NCBI GenBank assembly: GCA_944391015.1
Contig: CALXRZ010000007.1
Coordinates: forward strand, 1-45,719
Length of the DNA stretch: 45,719 bases
Direction of reading: 5' to 3'
Source of the DNA: an uncultured Clostridia bacterium
GTDB lineage: Bacteria; Bacillota; Clostridia; TANB77; CAG-508
Positions 35,912-44,200 of this stretch are shown piece after piece. The position numbers and the translations under genes were made by a program. The first letter of the stretch is position 1, and the number at the start of each line of letters is the position of its first letter. The notes under the pieces were generated by a model, which ran no database searches, was not told the origin of the DNA, and was given only the letters and a program-made list of their open reading frames with translations.

Positions 35912-36823
35912 ATGCAGAATACAATTTTAAAGTGTGAAAACTTGCATAAAAGCTTTAGAAAAAAAGAGATTTTAAAAGATGTTTCTCTTGAAATTTGTAG
36001 TGGCGATATTTTAGGCTTTATTGGTCCTAATGGTGCCGGAAAAACTACTACAATTAAACTAATATTAGGACTTCAAAAAATAGGTAGTGGAAAGGTTATT
36101 ATTAACGGTTTTGATATTCAAAAGAATTTTGAAAAAGCCATAGCAAAGGTTGGCGCTATTATAGAAAATCCTGATTTATATATGTATATGTCGGGTTATG
36201 ATAACCTTAAACTCATTTCAAACTTATACCCAAATGTAGATGAGGCTCGAATAAATGAGGTTATAAAATTAGTTGGATTAGAGAATAGAATTAACGATAA
36301 AGTGTCTAAATATTCTTTAGGTATGAGACAACGTTTAGGTGTAGCTCAGGCTATACTTCACAAACCTAATTTACTAATTTTAGATGAGCCAACAAATGGT
36401 TTAGACCCAGAGGGTATTAAGGACTTACGTGAACTCTTAGTCAAACTTGCTAAAGATGAAAATATGGGAATTTTAATTTCTAGCCATAACTTAGCAGAAC
36501 TTGAAAGTTTTTGTAATAAAGTAAGTATTATAAAAAATGGAGTTATTGTAGAAACTAGTGACTTAGAAACAGTTAAGAAAGAAGCTTCTGAGGGCAATTA
36601 TATAATAGAAGTAGACGATGCAAGAAAAGCCAGAATGGTCATAGGAGATGTATCTAGTGCTATTGATAATACACATATACAAGTTCATAGCGATAGAGAA
36701 AATATACCATTTATTGTAAAGAAACTAGTACTTCAAGATATTAAAATTTATTCTATTAAAGAGGATGTTATTAGCTTAGAGGACGCCTTCTTTAAAAAGA
36801 CAGGAGGTAATGTAATTGATTAA
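35912..36823 (+). CDS. ABC transporter ATP-binding protein
   Basis: The 303-residue ATPase has Walker A GPNGAGKTT (39-47), the signature YSLGMRQRLG (134-143), Walker B LLILDEPTNGLDP (154-166) and the switch His in ISSHNLAE. It belongs to the single-polypeptide exporter ATPases related to the BcrA/CcmA and bacitracin or lantibiotic immunity group, with a C-terminal extension of about 90 residues. AAAGGGGAG lies 10 nt before the ATG. Its stop overlaps the permease start by 8 bp (TTGATTAA), so the two are translationally coupled. No peptide precursor or sensor gene is beside it, so the substrate is unknown. Confidence 0.94.
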   Translation: MQNTILKCENLHKSFRKKEILKDVSLEICSGDILGFIGPNGAGKTTTIKLILGLQKIGSGKVIINGFDIQKNFEKAIAKVGAIIENPDLYMYMSGYDNLKLISNLYPNVDEARINEVIKLVGLENRINDKVSKYSLGMRQRLGVAQAILHKPNLLILDEPTNGLDPEGIKDLRELLVKLAKDENMGILISSHNLAELESFCNKVSIIKNGVIVETSDLETVKKEASEGNYIIEVDDARKARMVIGDVSSAIDNTHIQVHSDRENIPFIVKKLVLQDIKIYSIKEDVISLEDAFFKKTGGNVID

Positions 36824-38273
36824 CTTAATAGGAAATGAATTAAAAAAGATTTTTAAGAAAAAGACAATATACATTTTACTTATTATTATTGTTGGATACA
36901 TTATACTTTCCAACATTATGATAAAGGTTACAGACAATGGTTTGCAGTATTATTATTATGACGAAAGTGATATAAAATATATAGAAAGTTATTTGTCAGA
37001 ACTAGACCCTAATAATCCATCAGAATATCCAGATTTTGCATCATTTAAACGTCAATTAGAGACTTTAACCCTTACCCAAAAGTATGGAAATAAAAGTTGG
37101 CAAGCATATATAATAAATTCCAAACTTATTGGATACATTGACACGATGATAGAATATGAATATTCTAATGGAGTTACAGAAGCTGAATATAATGAAGCTA
37201 AAAAAGCTTATGATGAAGCACTAGGTAAACTAGATTCGGACGATTGGAAATACTTTGCAAATCAAGATTTAGAGCTTGCAAATGCTTCTATTAAAGAGCA
37301 AAAGAAGTTACTAGAAACTGCAGAAGACCAAGATACAATAAATTCCATTAAGCAAACTATTGCAAATTTAGAAACCGAAAAAAGAGTAAATGAATGGCGA
37401 CTAGAAAAGGATATTAGTTATGCACCAAGTTTTTTAAATAATGCAATAAATCAATACTATATGTATCAAACATCTTTAAATGAATATATAAACACAGACA
37501 TAGAAACTTTAGCAACCGATGAATTATCTTATTATAAAGAAAACTTAGAAAATGCAAGTTTGAATAAATACTATATAGAAAACAATATTTCACTAGATTC
37601 AAATAGTAGAAACACTTTTATAAATTTATTTGCAAACTATGAATTATTTATACTTGTAGTAGGCATTGTAATTGCAGGTTCTATTGTCAGTGAAGAATTT
37701 AACAGAGGCACAATTAAACTTTTACTTGTAAAACCATATAACAGAATAAAAATTTTGCTTTCTAAGTTTATTGTATGCCTTATAATACTAGTGCTAACAA
37801 TAGCATTTATATATGCATTCCAATTAGTAGCAGGAGGAATAATTGATGGCTTTGATGGTATGACTACTGATGCTATAGTTTATAATTTTGATACAAACAA
37901 AGTAGAAACAATAAATATATTTGTATATGTAGGCTTGATTGGACTTTGCAAATTACCAATGTATATATTATTAACAGCACTTGCATTTACTTGTGGCACA
38001 ATATTCACAAATACTGCACTAGCTGTATCCGTACCATTCTTAGGATATATAGCATCAAGCTTAATTAACCAATTTGCATTATATTATAATATAAAACAAG
38101 TAATATACTTTGTAACCCCTAACTGGGATTTAAGTTGTTACCTATTCGGAGGATCACCTTTATTTGAAGGACTTACTCCTATCTTCTCAATAGCAATTTG
38201 CGTAATTTACTTGATTGTAATGCTAGTACTTGACTGCATTGTATTTAAGAAAAGAGATATAAAGAATATTTAG
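36816..38273 (+). CDS. ABC-2 type permease
   Basis: The 485-residue membrane protein starts with TTG (GGAGGTAATGTAATTG) overlapping the ATPase gene. One N-terminal helix (about 15-35) precedes a large outside domain of about 230 residues, rich in Glu/Asn/Tyr with coiled-coil character (EQKKLLETAEDQDTINSIKQ). Five or six C-terminal membrane segments follow. This helix, long ectodomain and helices pattern fits ABC-2 exporter permeases such as those for antibiotic or lantibiotic resistance. EEFNRGTIKLLLVKPYNRIK, after the second helix, is the typical motif of the family. A rho-independent terminator follows directly. Confidence 0.9.
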   Translation: MINLIGNELKKIFKKKTIYILLIIIVGYIILSNIMIKVTDNGLQYYYYDESDIKYIESYLSELDPNNPSEYPDFASFKRQLETLTLTQKYGNKSWQAYIINSKLIGYIDTMIEYEYSNGVTEAEYNEAKKAYDEALGKLDSDDWKYFANQDLELANASIKEQKKLLETAEDQDTINSIKQTIANLETEKRVNEWRLEKDISYAPSFLNNAINQYYMYQTSLNEYINTDIETLATDELSYYKENLENASLNKYYIENNISLDSNSRNTFINLFANYELFILVVGIVIAGSIVSEEFNRGTIKLLLVKPYNRIKILLSKFIVCLIILVLTIAFIYAFQLVAGGIIDGFDGMTTDAIVYNFDTNKVETINIFVYVGLIGLCKLPMYILLTALAFTCGTIFTNTALAVSVPFLGYIASSLINQFALYYNIKQVIYFVTPNWDLSCYLFGGSPLFEGLTPIFSIAICVIYLIVMLVLDCIVFKKRDIKNI

Positions 38274-38275
38274 TT

Positions 38276-38319
38276 AATAGTGGACAAAAGGAAATACTTC
38301 CTTACGTCCACTATTTTTT
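38276..38319 (+). terminator. Terminator after the ABC operon
   Basis: AATAGTGGAC pairs exactly with GTCCACTATT, an inner AGGAA/TTCCT pair is possible, and TTTT follows. It begins 3 nt after the permease stop and merges with the left arm of the next element. Confidence 0.85.
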
Positions 38320-38574
38320 CAGCAAAAGGGGCCGAGTCTGTTTTGTAAAAATATTATTTTGCTTTCATAGTAAATTTATATGTATTTTATTTTTGGTCGG
38401 AGTGCTTAAGGTGGGGACCGACAAGTTTACAAACTGTAAAACAAAACCTTAGTATTTGTTTGTACAGTTTGTACGATGTTGGGGGCCGAAGACCAAAAAG
38501 AAAATACATATAAATTTAAAATAGAAAAAGCAATTATACTTTTACAAAACAGGCCCGGCCTCTTTTGCTGAAAA
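38316..38574. repeat. Composite palindrome: family 2 ends around a family 1 copy
   Basis: The outer arms TTTTCAGCAAAAGGGGCCG... and its complement ...GGCCTCTTTTGCTGAAAA, with TCTGTTTTGTAAAA / TTTTACAAAACAGG inside, extend the palindrome of copy 4 to about 80 bp per side. These outer ends match the element at 35695. The right end is 5 nt from the stop of the convergent dehydrogenase gene, so the element fills the whole intergenic gap. Confidence 0.75.
38371..38518 (+). repeat. Palindrome-flanked structured element, copy 4 of 5
   Basis: The inner arms contain TAAATTTATATGTATTTT and its complement (one mismatch in about 28). The core blocks are GTGCTTAAGGTGGGGACC (38402-38419) and GTTGGGGGCC (38478-38487), 86 nt apart end to end, with the inner ACAAACTGTA/TACAGTTTGT stem. 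It is enclosed by the family 2 ends. Confidence 0.87.
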
Positions 38575-38579
38575 TTTTT

Positions 38580-39659
38580 CTAATCTCTTACATACTCATT
38601 CATTGGCTTTACTAAGTATTTTAGCTCATCCAATTTATCTGTTGATACATAACCAGGTTTTCCATTTATTACATCTGGTATTCTATTTACTACAGTTGCA
38701 CAAGTGAGTTCCACTGTTGATGGCCTTGATACAACTATTGTTGTATTTGGCTCTCCTTCTATTGTCCACTCGTTTTTGTCACAATCTTCTTTAGAATATA
38801 CCTTTCCTATACATTGTGATTCTATTGTTATTCCTTCCTTCGTTTCTGTTGTAACTACAGCACTCATTCCTGTAGCCATTCCTGCTTTTACTGTCATTCC
38901 TAATGTTGATGATTCTATATCTTCTTTATATGTTTGTGGTACGCATTTTTGTTTTTGGCTTATTGGTGTCAATCCTAGTTTTGAACATAACCAACCATTT
39001 ACATTCCACATATATGATGGTGAATATTCTCCAGAATTTATTATTTTTTGTCTTTCCTCATCACTAATTCTATCTACTGATGCAATTTTTTTATCAAATT
39101 CATCTAAGCTTAAACCAGCTCCGTGAGCCTCTGCTAAGGCTATACCATAATCTTCTACATTATAAGATGAACTTCCCTTTATTTTAGTTATTTTTTGTGT
39201 AGAACCTGCTATTGCACTTATTAGTTCTCCCCAGTAAACATCTTGATATCCACTTCCTGTGATAGTACATCCATTTTTCTTTGCTAAATCATCTATTTCG
39301 TCTGTAACTGTTGGGTTTGAATTAAATGGAAAGAAAGCTTCCTCGCAAGTAGATATTGCATTTATTCCTAGTTTTGCACAAAGCATAAACGCATCTTTTA
39401 TATCATTTAGCAAACTCATTGTTGTAACAATTACTATATCTGGCTTTAATTCTTTTAGTAAGCTCTCTGCATTTTTAGCATCTGTAACTGTAACTCCTCT
39501 TTTCTCTCCTCCAATTATTTCGCCAATATCTTTTCCAATAACTGCTGGATTTACATCAAGTGCACCTACTATTTCTCCTCCCTTTTCAAATACATAACGC
39601 ATAGTATACACTGACATTTTGCCTGTTCCATATTGCACCACTCTAACTTTTCTATCCAT
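38580..39659 (-). CDS. NAD(P)-dependent dehydrogenase, 2,4-diaminopentanoate dehydrogenase-like
   Basis: The 359-residue protein has a Rossmann fold start (VRVVQYGTGKMSVYTMRYVF, then EIVGALDVNPAVIGKDIGEI). It belongs to the DapB/dihydrodipicolinate-reductase-like group that includes 2,4-diaminopentanoate dehydrogenase (Ord) of clostridial ornithine fermentation. Supporting segments are GINAISTCEEAFFPF, ITGSGYQDVYWGELISAIAG and the C-terminal RIPDVINGKPGYVSTDKL. None of the other ornithine-pathway genes (oraS, oraE, ortA, ortB) is in the window, so the substrate is uncertain. GGGAGG lies 7-8 nt before the ATG. The gene is convergent with the ABC operon and separated from the dnaJ-like gene by a candidate small RNA. 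Confidence 0.75.
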   Translation of the reverse strand: MDRKVRVVQYGTGKMSVYTMRYVFEKGGEIVGALDVNPAVIGKDIGEIIGGEKRGVTVTDAKNAESLLKELKPDIVIVTTMSLLNDIKDAFMLCAKLGINAISTCEEAFFPFNSNPTVTDEIDDLAKKNGCTITGSGYQDVYWGELISAIAGSTQKITKIKGSSSYNVEDYGIALAEAHGAGLSLDEFDKKIASVDRISDEERQKIINSGEYSPSYMWNVNGWLCSKLGLTPISQKQKCVPQTYKEDIESSTLGMTVKAGMATGMSAVVTTETKEGITIESQCIGKVYSKEDCDKNEWTIEGEPNTTIVVSRPSTVELTCATVVNRIPDVINGKPGYVSTDKLDELKYLVKPMNEYVRD

Positions 39660-39755
39660 ATTTACCTACCTCCCTAGAGTACAAAACTCTATAAATTTTT
39701 ATACCTAGATTATATCATTAAATTTTAAAATTTATACAAGTTTATGTAATTTTTT

Positions 39756-39786
39756 TTGCAAAAGGGGACGGGCTTGTTTTGTAAAT
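39756..39786. repeat. Solo end of repeat family 2 (copy C)
   Basis: TGCAAAAGGGGACGGGC followed by TTGTTTTGTAAA matches the outer ends at 38320 and, less well, 35696. No inverted partner is seen in the next 250 bp, so this looks like a remnant end. It lies just before the small RNA promoter. Confidence 0.55.
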
Positions 39787-39807
39787 TGTGCAATGATTTT
39801 ACCTAAT

Positions 39808-39836
39808 TTGCATTTTTGTATTATATTTGCTATAAT
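39808..39836 (+). promoter_or_regulatory. Sigma-A promoter of an orphan transcript
   Basis: TTGCAT (39808-39813), a 17 bp spacer and TATAAT (39831-39836). There is no ORF downstream before the terminator hairpin at 39924. Confidence 0.75.
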
Positions 39837-39842
39837 ATAGTA

Positions 39843-39960
39843 CATAATACCGATTTGGTATTGTTCACACACAGAGCGATATCAAGTTGTGATAAAAACT
39901 CTGAATCAACTCTAAAAGATTTTCCCAGGCAACAACTGTTGCCTGGGATTACTTTGTTAT
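39843..39960 (+). ncRNA. Candidate small RNA (about 118 nt), unknown family
   Basis: A consensus promoter is followed by hairpin AATACC/GGTATT (39846-39862), a compound stem CAGAG...CTCTG with inner TATCA/TGATA (39872-39904), and a strong terminal hairpin CCCAGGCAAC/GTTGCCTGGG (39924-39947) with ATTACTTTGTTAT after it. No start codon with a ribosome site is present. It is not tmRNA, SRP or RNase P RNA by length or motif. It runs convergent to the dnaJ-like gene, whose stop is at 40017. Confidence 0.6.
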
Positions 39961-40016
39961 AATTAAGAAGATATATAATTTCAAAAGACATTTCTAAAAA
40001 CTCTTATATTCAAAAA

Positions 40017-40754
40017 TTATTTGAACAATCCTGTTATAAACTCCCAAATACCTTTAAAAATTCCAGTAACTATTGCAACTACTATGTCTACAATAGTTTT
40101 TAAAATTGGATTGCTTTCATAGAAGTTTACAATCCAGTTGTGAGTTGGTGGAATGAACCATAATATTGCAAAAACTACAATAAGAATTCCTATTGTAATG
40201 AGTAAATCTCTAGTGTTTTCTTTAGTCCACTTATGTTTAATCTTATATCCTAAGCTTCTTAAATAATTTTCATAAGCATTTTGATACTCTTTATTTAAGT
40301 TATCTTGCATCTTCTGTCTTTGCTTTAACTCTTCTGCTTGTAGCTTTTTTTCGTATTTTAATCTTTCTTTTTCATAATTATAATTCGCATTTTGATTATT
40401 TCCATTGTTATTTGAGTAGCTAGCATTATTATACACATTGTTAGCATAGTTGCCATTTTGATACTGTATATTTCCATCATATCCCTGAAAACCTTGCGTG
40501 CTTTGCTTTTCTAACTCCTCTTGTTCTCTCTTTGCCTCTAACTCTGCATTATATGCTTTGCGCTTTTCTTCGTTTTCTAGCACATCATAAGCTTCATTTA
40601 TTTTTTTCATCATTGCTTCTGCTTTACTTTTATTGGCTTCTTCTTGCAAGTCCGGATGATATTTTTTTGCTAACGTTTTATATGCTTTTTCTATTATCTC
40701 TGGTGAAGCATTTTCGCTTACCTCTAAAATCTCATATAATGTTCTTTCTTTCAT
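40017..40754 (-). CDS. Membrane-attached J-domain protein
   Basis: Starting at the ATG at 40754 (GGGGA 5 nt upstream; a longer frame from 40766 would overlap it), the protein has 245 residues. The N-terminal J-domain (about 1-66) has the HPD motif in KKYHPDLQEEAN, needed to stimulate Hsp70 ATPase. A Gln/Asn/Tyr-rich linker (about 85-125) and a charged coiled coil (about 126-165) follow. The C-terminus has a hydrophobic helix (about 185-203) and an amphipathic end (IVTGIFKGIWEFITGLFK). It is not the general DnaJ: it lacks the zinc-finger and C-terminal substrate domains. It probably recruits DnaK to the membrane. Repeat copy 5 lies just upstream. Confidence 0.88.
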   Translation of the reverse strand: MKERTLYEILEVSENASPEIIEKAYKTLAKKYHPDLQEEANKSKAEAMMKKINEAYDVLENEEKRKAYNAELEAKREQEELEKQSTQGFQGYDGNIQYQNGNYANNVYNNASYSNNNGNNQNANYNYEKERLKYEKKLQAEELKQRQKMQDNLNKEYQNAYENYLRSLGYKIKHKWTKENTRDLLITIGILIVVFAILWFIPPTHNWIVNFYESNPILKTIVDIVVAIVTGIFKGIWEFITGLFK

Positions 40755-40780
40755 ACTTTTCCCCATTTATATTTTTATCC

Positions 40781-40924
40781 AGAATTAGTCTATTTTCATT
40801 TTTTATTTGAGTGCTTAAGGTGGGGACCAACAAATTTACAAACTGTAAACGACACATTTGTGGAGTTATTACAGTTTGTATGCAGTTGGGGGCCGAAAAT
40901 AAAAAATTAAAATAGACTAATTCT
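40781..40924 (+). repeat. Palindrome-flanked structured element, copy 5 of 5
   Basis: The arms (beginning AGAATTAGTCTATTTT, right end ACTAATTCT) are complementary with one mismatch in about 29. The core blocks are GTGCTTAAGGTGGGGACC (40811-40828) and GTTGGGGGCC (40885-40894), 84 nt. The block reads CCAAC opposite GTTGG, as in copy 2, where other copies have CCGAC. It lies between the divergent dnaJ-like and DUF4364 genes. Confidence 0.88.
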
Positions 40925-41005
40925 AGCAATTTTAAAATTCGTACCACATCTACTAACAATTATACCATTGATAATCAAAAAATAATAGTATTTTTTGATT
41001 ATTTA

Positions 41006-41014
41006 TGATATAAT
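41006..41014 (+). promoter_or_regulatory. Extended -10 promoter for the DUF4364 gene
   Basis: TGATATAAT (TGn plus TATAAT), 37 nt before the start codon. TTGATT, with its first base at 40995, may act as a weak, close -35 box. The same TGATATAAT occurs before mutS2. Confidence 0.5.
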
Positions 41015-41051
41015 ACTTTTGTTTATTATTCTATTAAAGAGGTGATATTTT

Positions 41052-41807
41052 TTGAAATTAACATCTAATGGAGAAACTTTAGCAGAAAGCAAAGTACTTA
41101 TTTTATACATTTTAAATCATATAAAAACGCCAATAACCAATAATGCTTTATATAAAATAGTGCTTTCTGTATTAGAAATGAATTATTTTTATTTTCAACA
41201 ATTTTTATTAGATTTAGTAAAAAGTGAGTTCGTAATTTCTTATTCTCAGGAAGAACAACAATTATTTTTTATTACAGAGAAAGGCAAAAGGACCTTAGAA
41301 CTTACAGAAGATATAATTCCAGGAATACTAAAGCTTCAAGTAGACACAAACTTAAAATATACTTTGGATGATGTTAATGAAGAAAATTCAATAGTTGCTG
41401 AATATACTCCATTAAGTGAGAATTATTATAATGTTACTTGTAAAATAATGGAGAATAATGAATGTTTATTTGAGGTAAAAACTTTTGCTGGTTCTCGTGA
41501 GCAAGCCAAACAAATAGTAGACAACTGGAAAAGACACGCTGGTACTATGTATCCAGAGCTTTTGCAAATATTAACCCAAGATTTTGGAGAAGAACCTTTA
41601 GAAGACGAGTCTGAAAAGCATCATCACGATATGGATTTAGGCTCTCCTAGAAGTGTGTATAATTATGATGTAATAAATAGAACAGCTGATGAGGATTCAG
41701 AGAATAATATTGACGAAACAAATAATAAAACTACAGATGCTACTCCTGAGCGAAACAATTCGGATGTAATAGAGGGCAACATTAGTTTATTCGATATGCT
41801 AAAATAA
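41052..41807 (+). CDS. DUF4364 family protein (winged-helix regulator-like)
   Basis: The 251-residue protein matches DUF4364: an N-terminal winged-helix region (LAESKVLILYILNHIKTPIT, LLDLVKSEFVISYSQEEQQL, FFITEKGKRTLELTEDIIP, about 10-95), a beta domain (about 100-165), and an acidic Asn/Asp-rich tail that is not conserved. The family is restricted mainly to Clostridia, and its DNA target is unknown. The start is TTG at 41052, with GAGGTGAT about 8 nt upstream. It is monocistronic, bounded by repeat copy 5 upstream and a strong terminator downstream. Confidence 0.82.
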   Translation: MKLTSNGETLAESKVLILYILNHIKTPITNNALYKIVLSVLEMNYFYFQQFLLDLVKSEFVISYSQEEQQLFFITEKGKRTLELTEDIIPGILKLQVDTNLKYTLDDVNEENSIVAEYTPLSENYYNVTCKIMENNECLFEVKTFAGSREQAKQIVDNWKRHAGTMYPELLQILTQDFGEEPLEDESEKHHHDMDLGSPRSVYNYDVINRTADEDSENNIDETNNKTTDATPERNNSDVIEGNISLFDMLK

Positions 41808-41808
41808 G

Positions 41809-41839
41809 TGCCGAAGCAAATAAATTATATGCTTCGGCA
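41809..41839. terminator. Bidirectional terminator between the DUF4364 gene and proS
   Basis: TGCCGAAGCA pairs exactly with TGCTTCGGCA (11 nt loop), followed by TTTAAAA on the + strand and CTTATTTTAG on the - strand. It serves both convergent genes. Confidence 0.85.
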
Positions 41840-41857
41840 TTTAAAATATGCTATATT

Positions 41858-43294
41858 CTAATACTGTCTTCCCCAAACGACCATTGTTTTAGCAGTTTTT
41901 CCACAACATACACACTTATCCCCTAAGTTTTCTTGCTCAAATGGAATACATCTTGATTTTGCTCCTGTTAATTCGTGTATCTTTTCTTCGCACTCAGCAT
42001 CTCCACACCACATTGTTTTTACATATCCTTGGTTATTTTTTAAATTTTCTTCAAATTCTTCTAAATTATGTGCAATTGTAGTTTTTTCCTTTACTCTTTT
42101 TACACAAGCATCATACATACTTTTTTGAATATCTTCTAAAATTACCTCTAATTTTTCGTTTAACTCATCTAAGCTAACTTCTATTTTTTCTGAGTTATCT
42201 CTTCTTACAACAACACATTTATTGTTTTCAATATCTCTTGGACCTAGTTCAATTCTTACTGGTACTCCCCTCATTTCCCAGTCGTTAAATTTATATCCTG
42301 GTGAATATTGCTCTCTTGCATCTAATTCTACTCTATATTTTTCAAGTAATCCTTTATATACCTCTTCTGCCTTTTCTTTTACACCCTCTTTATGCATAGC
42401 TACAGGTACAACCACCACTTGAATTGGAGCTACTTTTGGTGGTAATTTTAGCCCTCTGTTATCACCGTGTGCCATAATAACTGCTCCAATTAGCCTTGTG
42501 CTAATTCCCCAAGAAGTTTGATAAGCATACTCTTCTTTTCCTTCTCTGTTTTGGAATTTTATATTAAATGGTTTTGAGAAGTTTTGGCCAAAATAATGAG
42601 ATGTTCCACCTTGTAAAGCTCTACCATCGTGCATTAAAGTCTCTACTGTATATGTACTATCAGCTCCTGCAAATTGTTCTGTAGGTGTTTTTCTTCCTTT
42701 AAGGACTGGTATAGCAAGCAAGTTTTCTATAACATCAGCATATACCTCAAGCATCTCTAAAGTGAATTTTTTAGCTTCTTCGGCTGTTTCGTGAATTGTA
42801 TGACCTTCTTGCCACAAAAACTCTCTTGAACGTAAAAATGGTCTTGTTTCCTTTTCCCATCTTAATACATTACACCATTGATTATATAAAAATGGTAACT
42901 CTCTCCACGAGCTTAGCCATTTTGCATACATTGTAGAAAATATTGTTTCAGAAGTAGGTCTAACACATAGCCTTTCTTCTAATTCTTCTCCTCCTCCAAT
43001 TGTTACCCAAGCAACTTCTGGTGCAAATCCCTCTACGTGGTCTTTTTCTTTTTGTAACAAATTTTCTGGGATAAGTACTGGCATAGATAAATTCTTAACC
43101 CCGTGCTCCTTAAATTTCTTATCTGCATATTTTTGTATATTTTCCCATATAGCATAACCATAAGGTCTTATTGCTATAAATCCTTTTACATCAGTATAAT
43201 CAGCAAGTTCTGCTTTTAAAACTATATCTGTATACCACTTAGCAAAGTCTTCTTCTATATTAGTTATTTCTTTAACAAATCCTTTATTATCCAT
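41858..43294 (-). CDS. proS: Prolyl-tRNA synthetase (ProS type 3, archaeal/eukaryote-like form)
   Basis: The 478-residue class II synthetase charges tRNA-Pro. It is the shorter form lacking the bacterial editing insert: motif 1 region [28 protein letters not shown], motif 2 [20 protein letters not shown], the anticodon-binding domain (about 290-400), and the extra C-terminal domain with a zinc-like Cys set ([22 protein letters not shown]). This form is common in Clostridia. The leader is odd: GGAG lies about 45 nt before the ATG, with a hairpin and a three-codon ORF between, as before the PLP enzyme gene. No T-box fits in the short upstream gap. Confidence 0.97.
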   Translation of the reverse strand: MDNKGFVKEITNIEEDFAKWYTDIVLKAELADYTDVKGFIAIRPYGYAIWENIQKYADKKFKEHGVKNLSMPVLIPENLLQKEKDHVEGFAPEVAWVTIGGGEELEERLCVRPTSETIFSTMYAKWLSSWRELPFLYNQWCNVLRWEKETRPFLRSREFLWQEGHTIHETAEEAKKFTLEMLEVYADVIENLLAIPVLKGRKTPTEQFAGADSTYTVETLMHDGRALQGGTSHYFGQNFSKPFNIKFQNREGKEEYAYQTSWGISTRLIGAVIMAHGDNRGLKLPPKVAPIQVVVVPVAMHKEGVKEKAEEVYKGLLEKYRVELDAREQYSPGYKFNDWEMRGVPVRIELGPRDIENNKCVVVRRDNSEKIEVSLDELNEKLEVILEDIQKSMYDACVKRVKEKTTIAHNLEEFEENLKNNQGYVKTMWCGDAECEEKIHELTGAKSRCIPFEQENLGDKCVCCGKTAKTMVVWGRQY

Positions 43295-43344
43295 AATTTA
43301 TTTGTATGATAATTTAATTTCTTAAATAACCATACTCTCCTTTC
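43295..43344 (-). promoter_or_regulatory. Leader hairpin with three-codon ORF before proS
   Basis: GAAAGGAGAGT is followed by ATGGTTATTTAA (43333-43322, Met-Val-Ile-stop). This is inside a hairpin GTATGGTTATTT / AAATTATCATAC, and the proS ATG comes about 27 nt after the small stop codon. It matches the leader at 25373-25423 nearly base for base over the first 23 nt. Confidence 0.55.
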
Positions 43345-43368
43345 TTTTTATTTATATAATTTTTATAA

Positions 43369-44031
43369 TTACAAATTTTCCTTTGTCGTTACATTTTGTA
43401 AATTATTTTCCTGTACTTCCTTATTTTCTATCTCTTCGCTCTCCCTTTCGGGCATTGGAGCCTCCATATCGTTTTCTTCTAATATTTCATCTATTACTAT
43501 TTGTCTATTCTCATCTAATTTATACCTTGGAAGTGCTGGCAACTCTTTTAAACTTGATATACCAAACATTTTCAAAAATTCCTTAGAAGTCTTATATGTC
43601 ATTGGCTTTCCTGGCGCATCAAGCTTTCCAGCCTCTTCTATTAAATTGTAATCTAATAGCTTATACAATGTACCATCAGAATTTACGCCTCTAATGGTTT
43701 CTATTTCTGCTCTAGTTATTCGTGGATTATATGCAATAATAGCCAAAGTTTCCAATGCGGCTGTAGATAAATTAGGCTTACTTCTTTTATCGAATATAGG
43801 GTAAATATATTCATAATTATCTTTCTTAGTACATAACTGATATGCATCCTCTATATTTATTATTTCTAAACCTCGTCCATCTTCTTTATATTCATCTTTT
43901 AAATTGTTTACTGCAGAAATAACTTCATCAGAACTTACCTCTAAAGCAGACATAAGCTCACTTATTTTTACTTCTCTGCCTGCTGCAAACAAAATTGATT
44001 CAATTACTCCTTTTAATTTATCTTCTTGCAT
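43369..44031 (-). CDS. scpB: Segregation and condensation protein B
   Basis: The 220-residue protein is the ScpB winged-helix pair that works with ScpA and SMC in chromosome compaction. Family segments are LKGVIESILFAAGREVKISE at the start, LETLAIIAYNPRITRAEIET near 95, IRGVNSDGTLYKLLDYNLIE, and KTSKEFLKMFGISSLKELPA. The tail (about 175-220) is acidic and Asn-rich, longer than usual. GGAGG lies 9 nt before the ATG. proS follows after about 75 bp in the same direction; scpA is not in the window. Confidence 0.96.
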   Translation of the reverse strand: MQEDKLKGVIESILFAAGREVKISELMSALEVSSDEVISAVNNLKDEYKEDGRGLEIINIEDAYQLCTKKDNYEYIYPIFDKRSKPNLSTAALETLAIIAYNPRITRAEIETIRGVNSDGTLYKLLDYNLIEEAGKLDAPGKPMTYKTSKEFLKMFGISSLKELPALPRYKLDENRQIVIDEILEENDMEAPMPERESEEIENKEVQENNLQNVTTKENL

Positions 44032-44124
44032 TTAATTTAACCTCCACTTAAGCTAGCTTTAAGTTCTATTTTCATTCTCAATATGCATACTATTTTATCA
44101 TTTATTTTACTTCTTGTAAACATC

Positions 44125-44153
44125 TTGACTTTACTAAATTAAACCTTTATAAT
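44125..44153 (+). promoter_or_regulatory. Sigma-A promoter for the low-complexity gene
   Basis: TTGACT (44125-44130), 17 bp, TATAAT (44148-44153), a near-consensus promoter 47 nt before the ATG at 44201. Confidence 0.82.
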
Positions 44154-44200
44154 CTAGTTGTATTAAAAAATGAGAGTATAAACTCGATTGGAGGTCCATT

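Noticed and set aside
43295..43368. T-box riboswitch before proS
   Set aside because: The gap is only 74 nt, too short for a T-box, and the T-box TGGNACCGCG-type sequence is absent.
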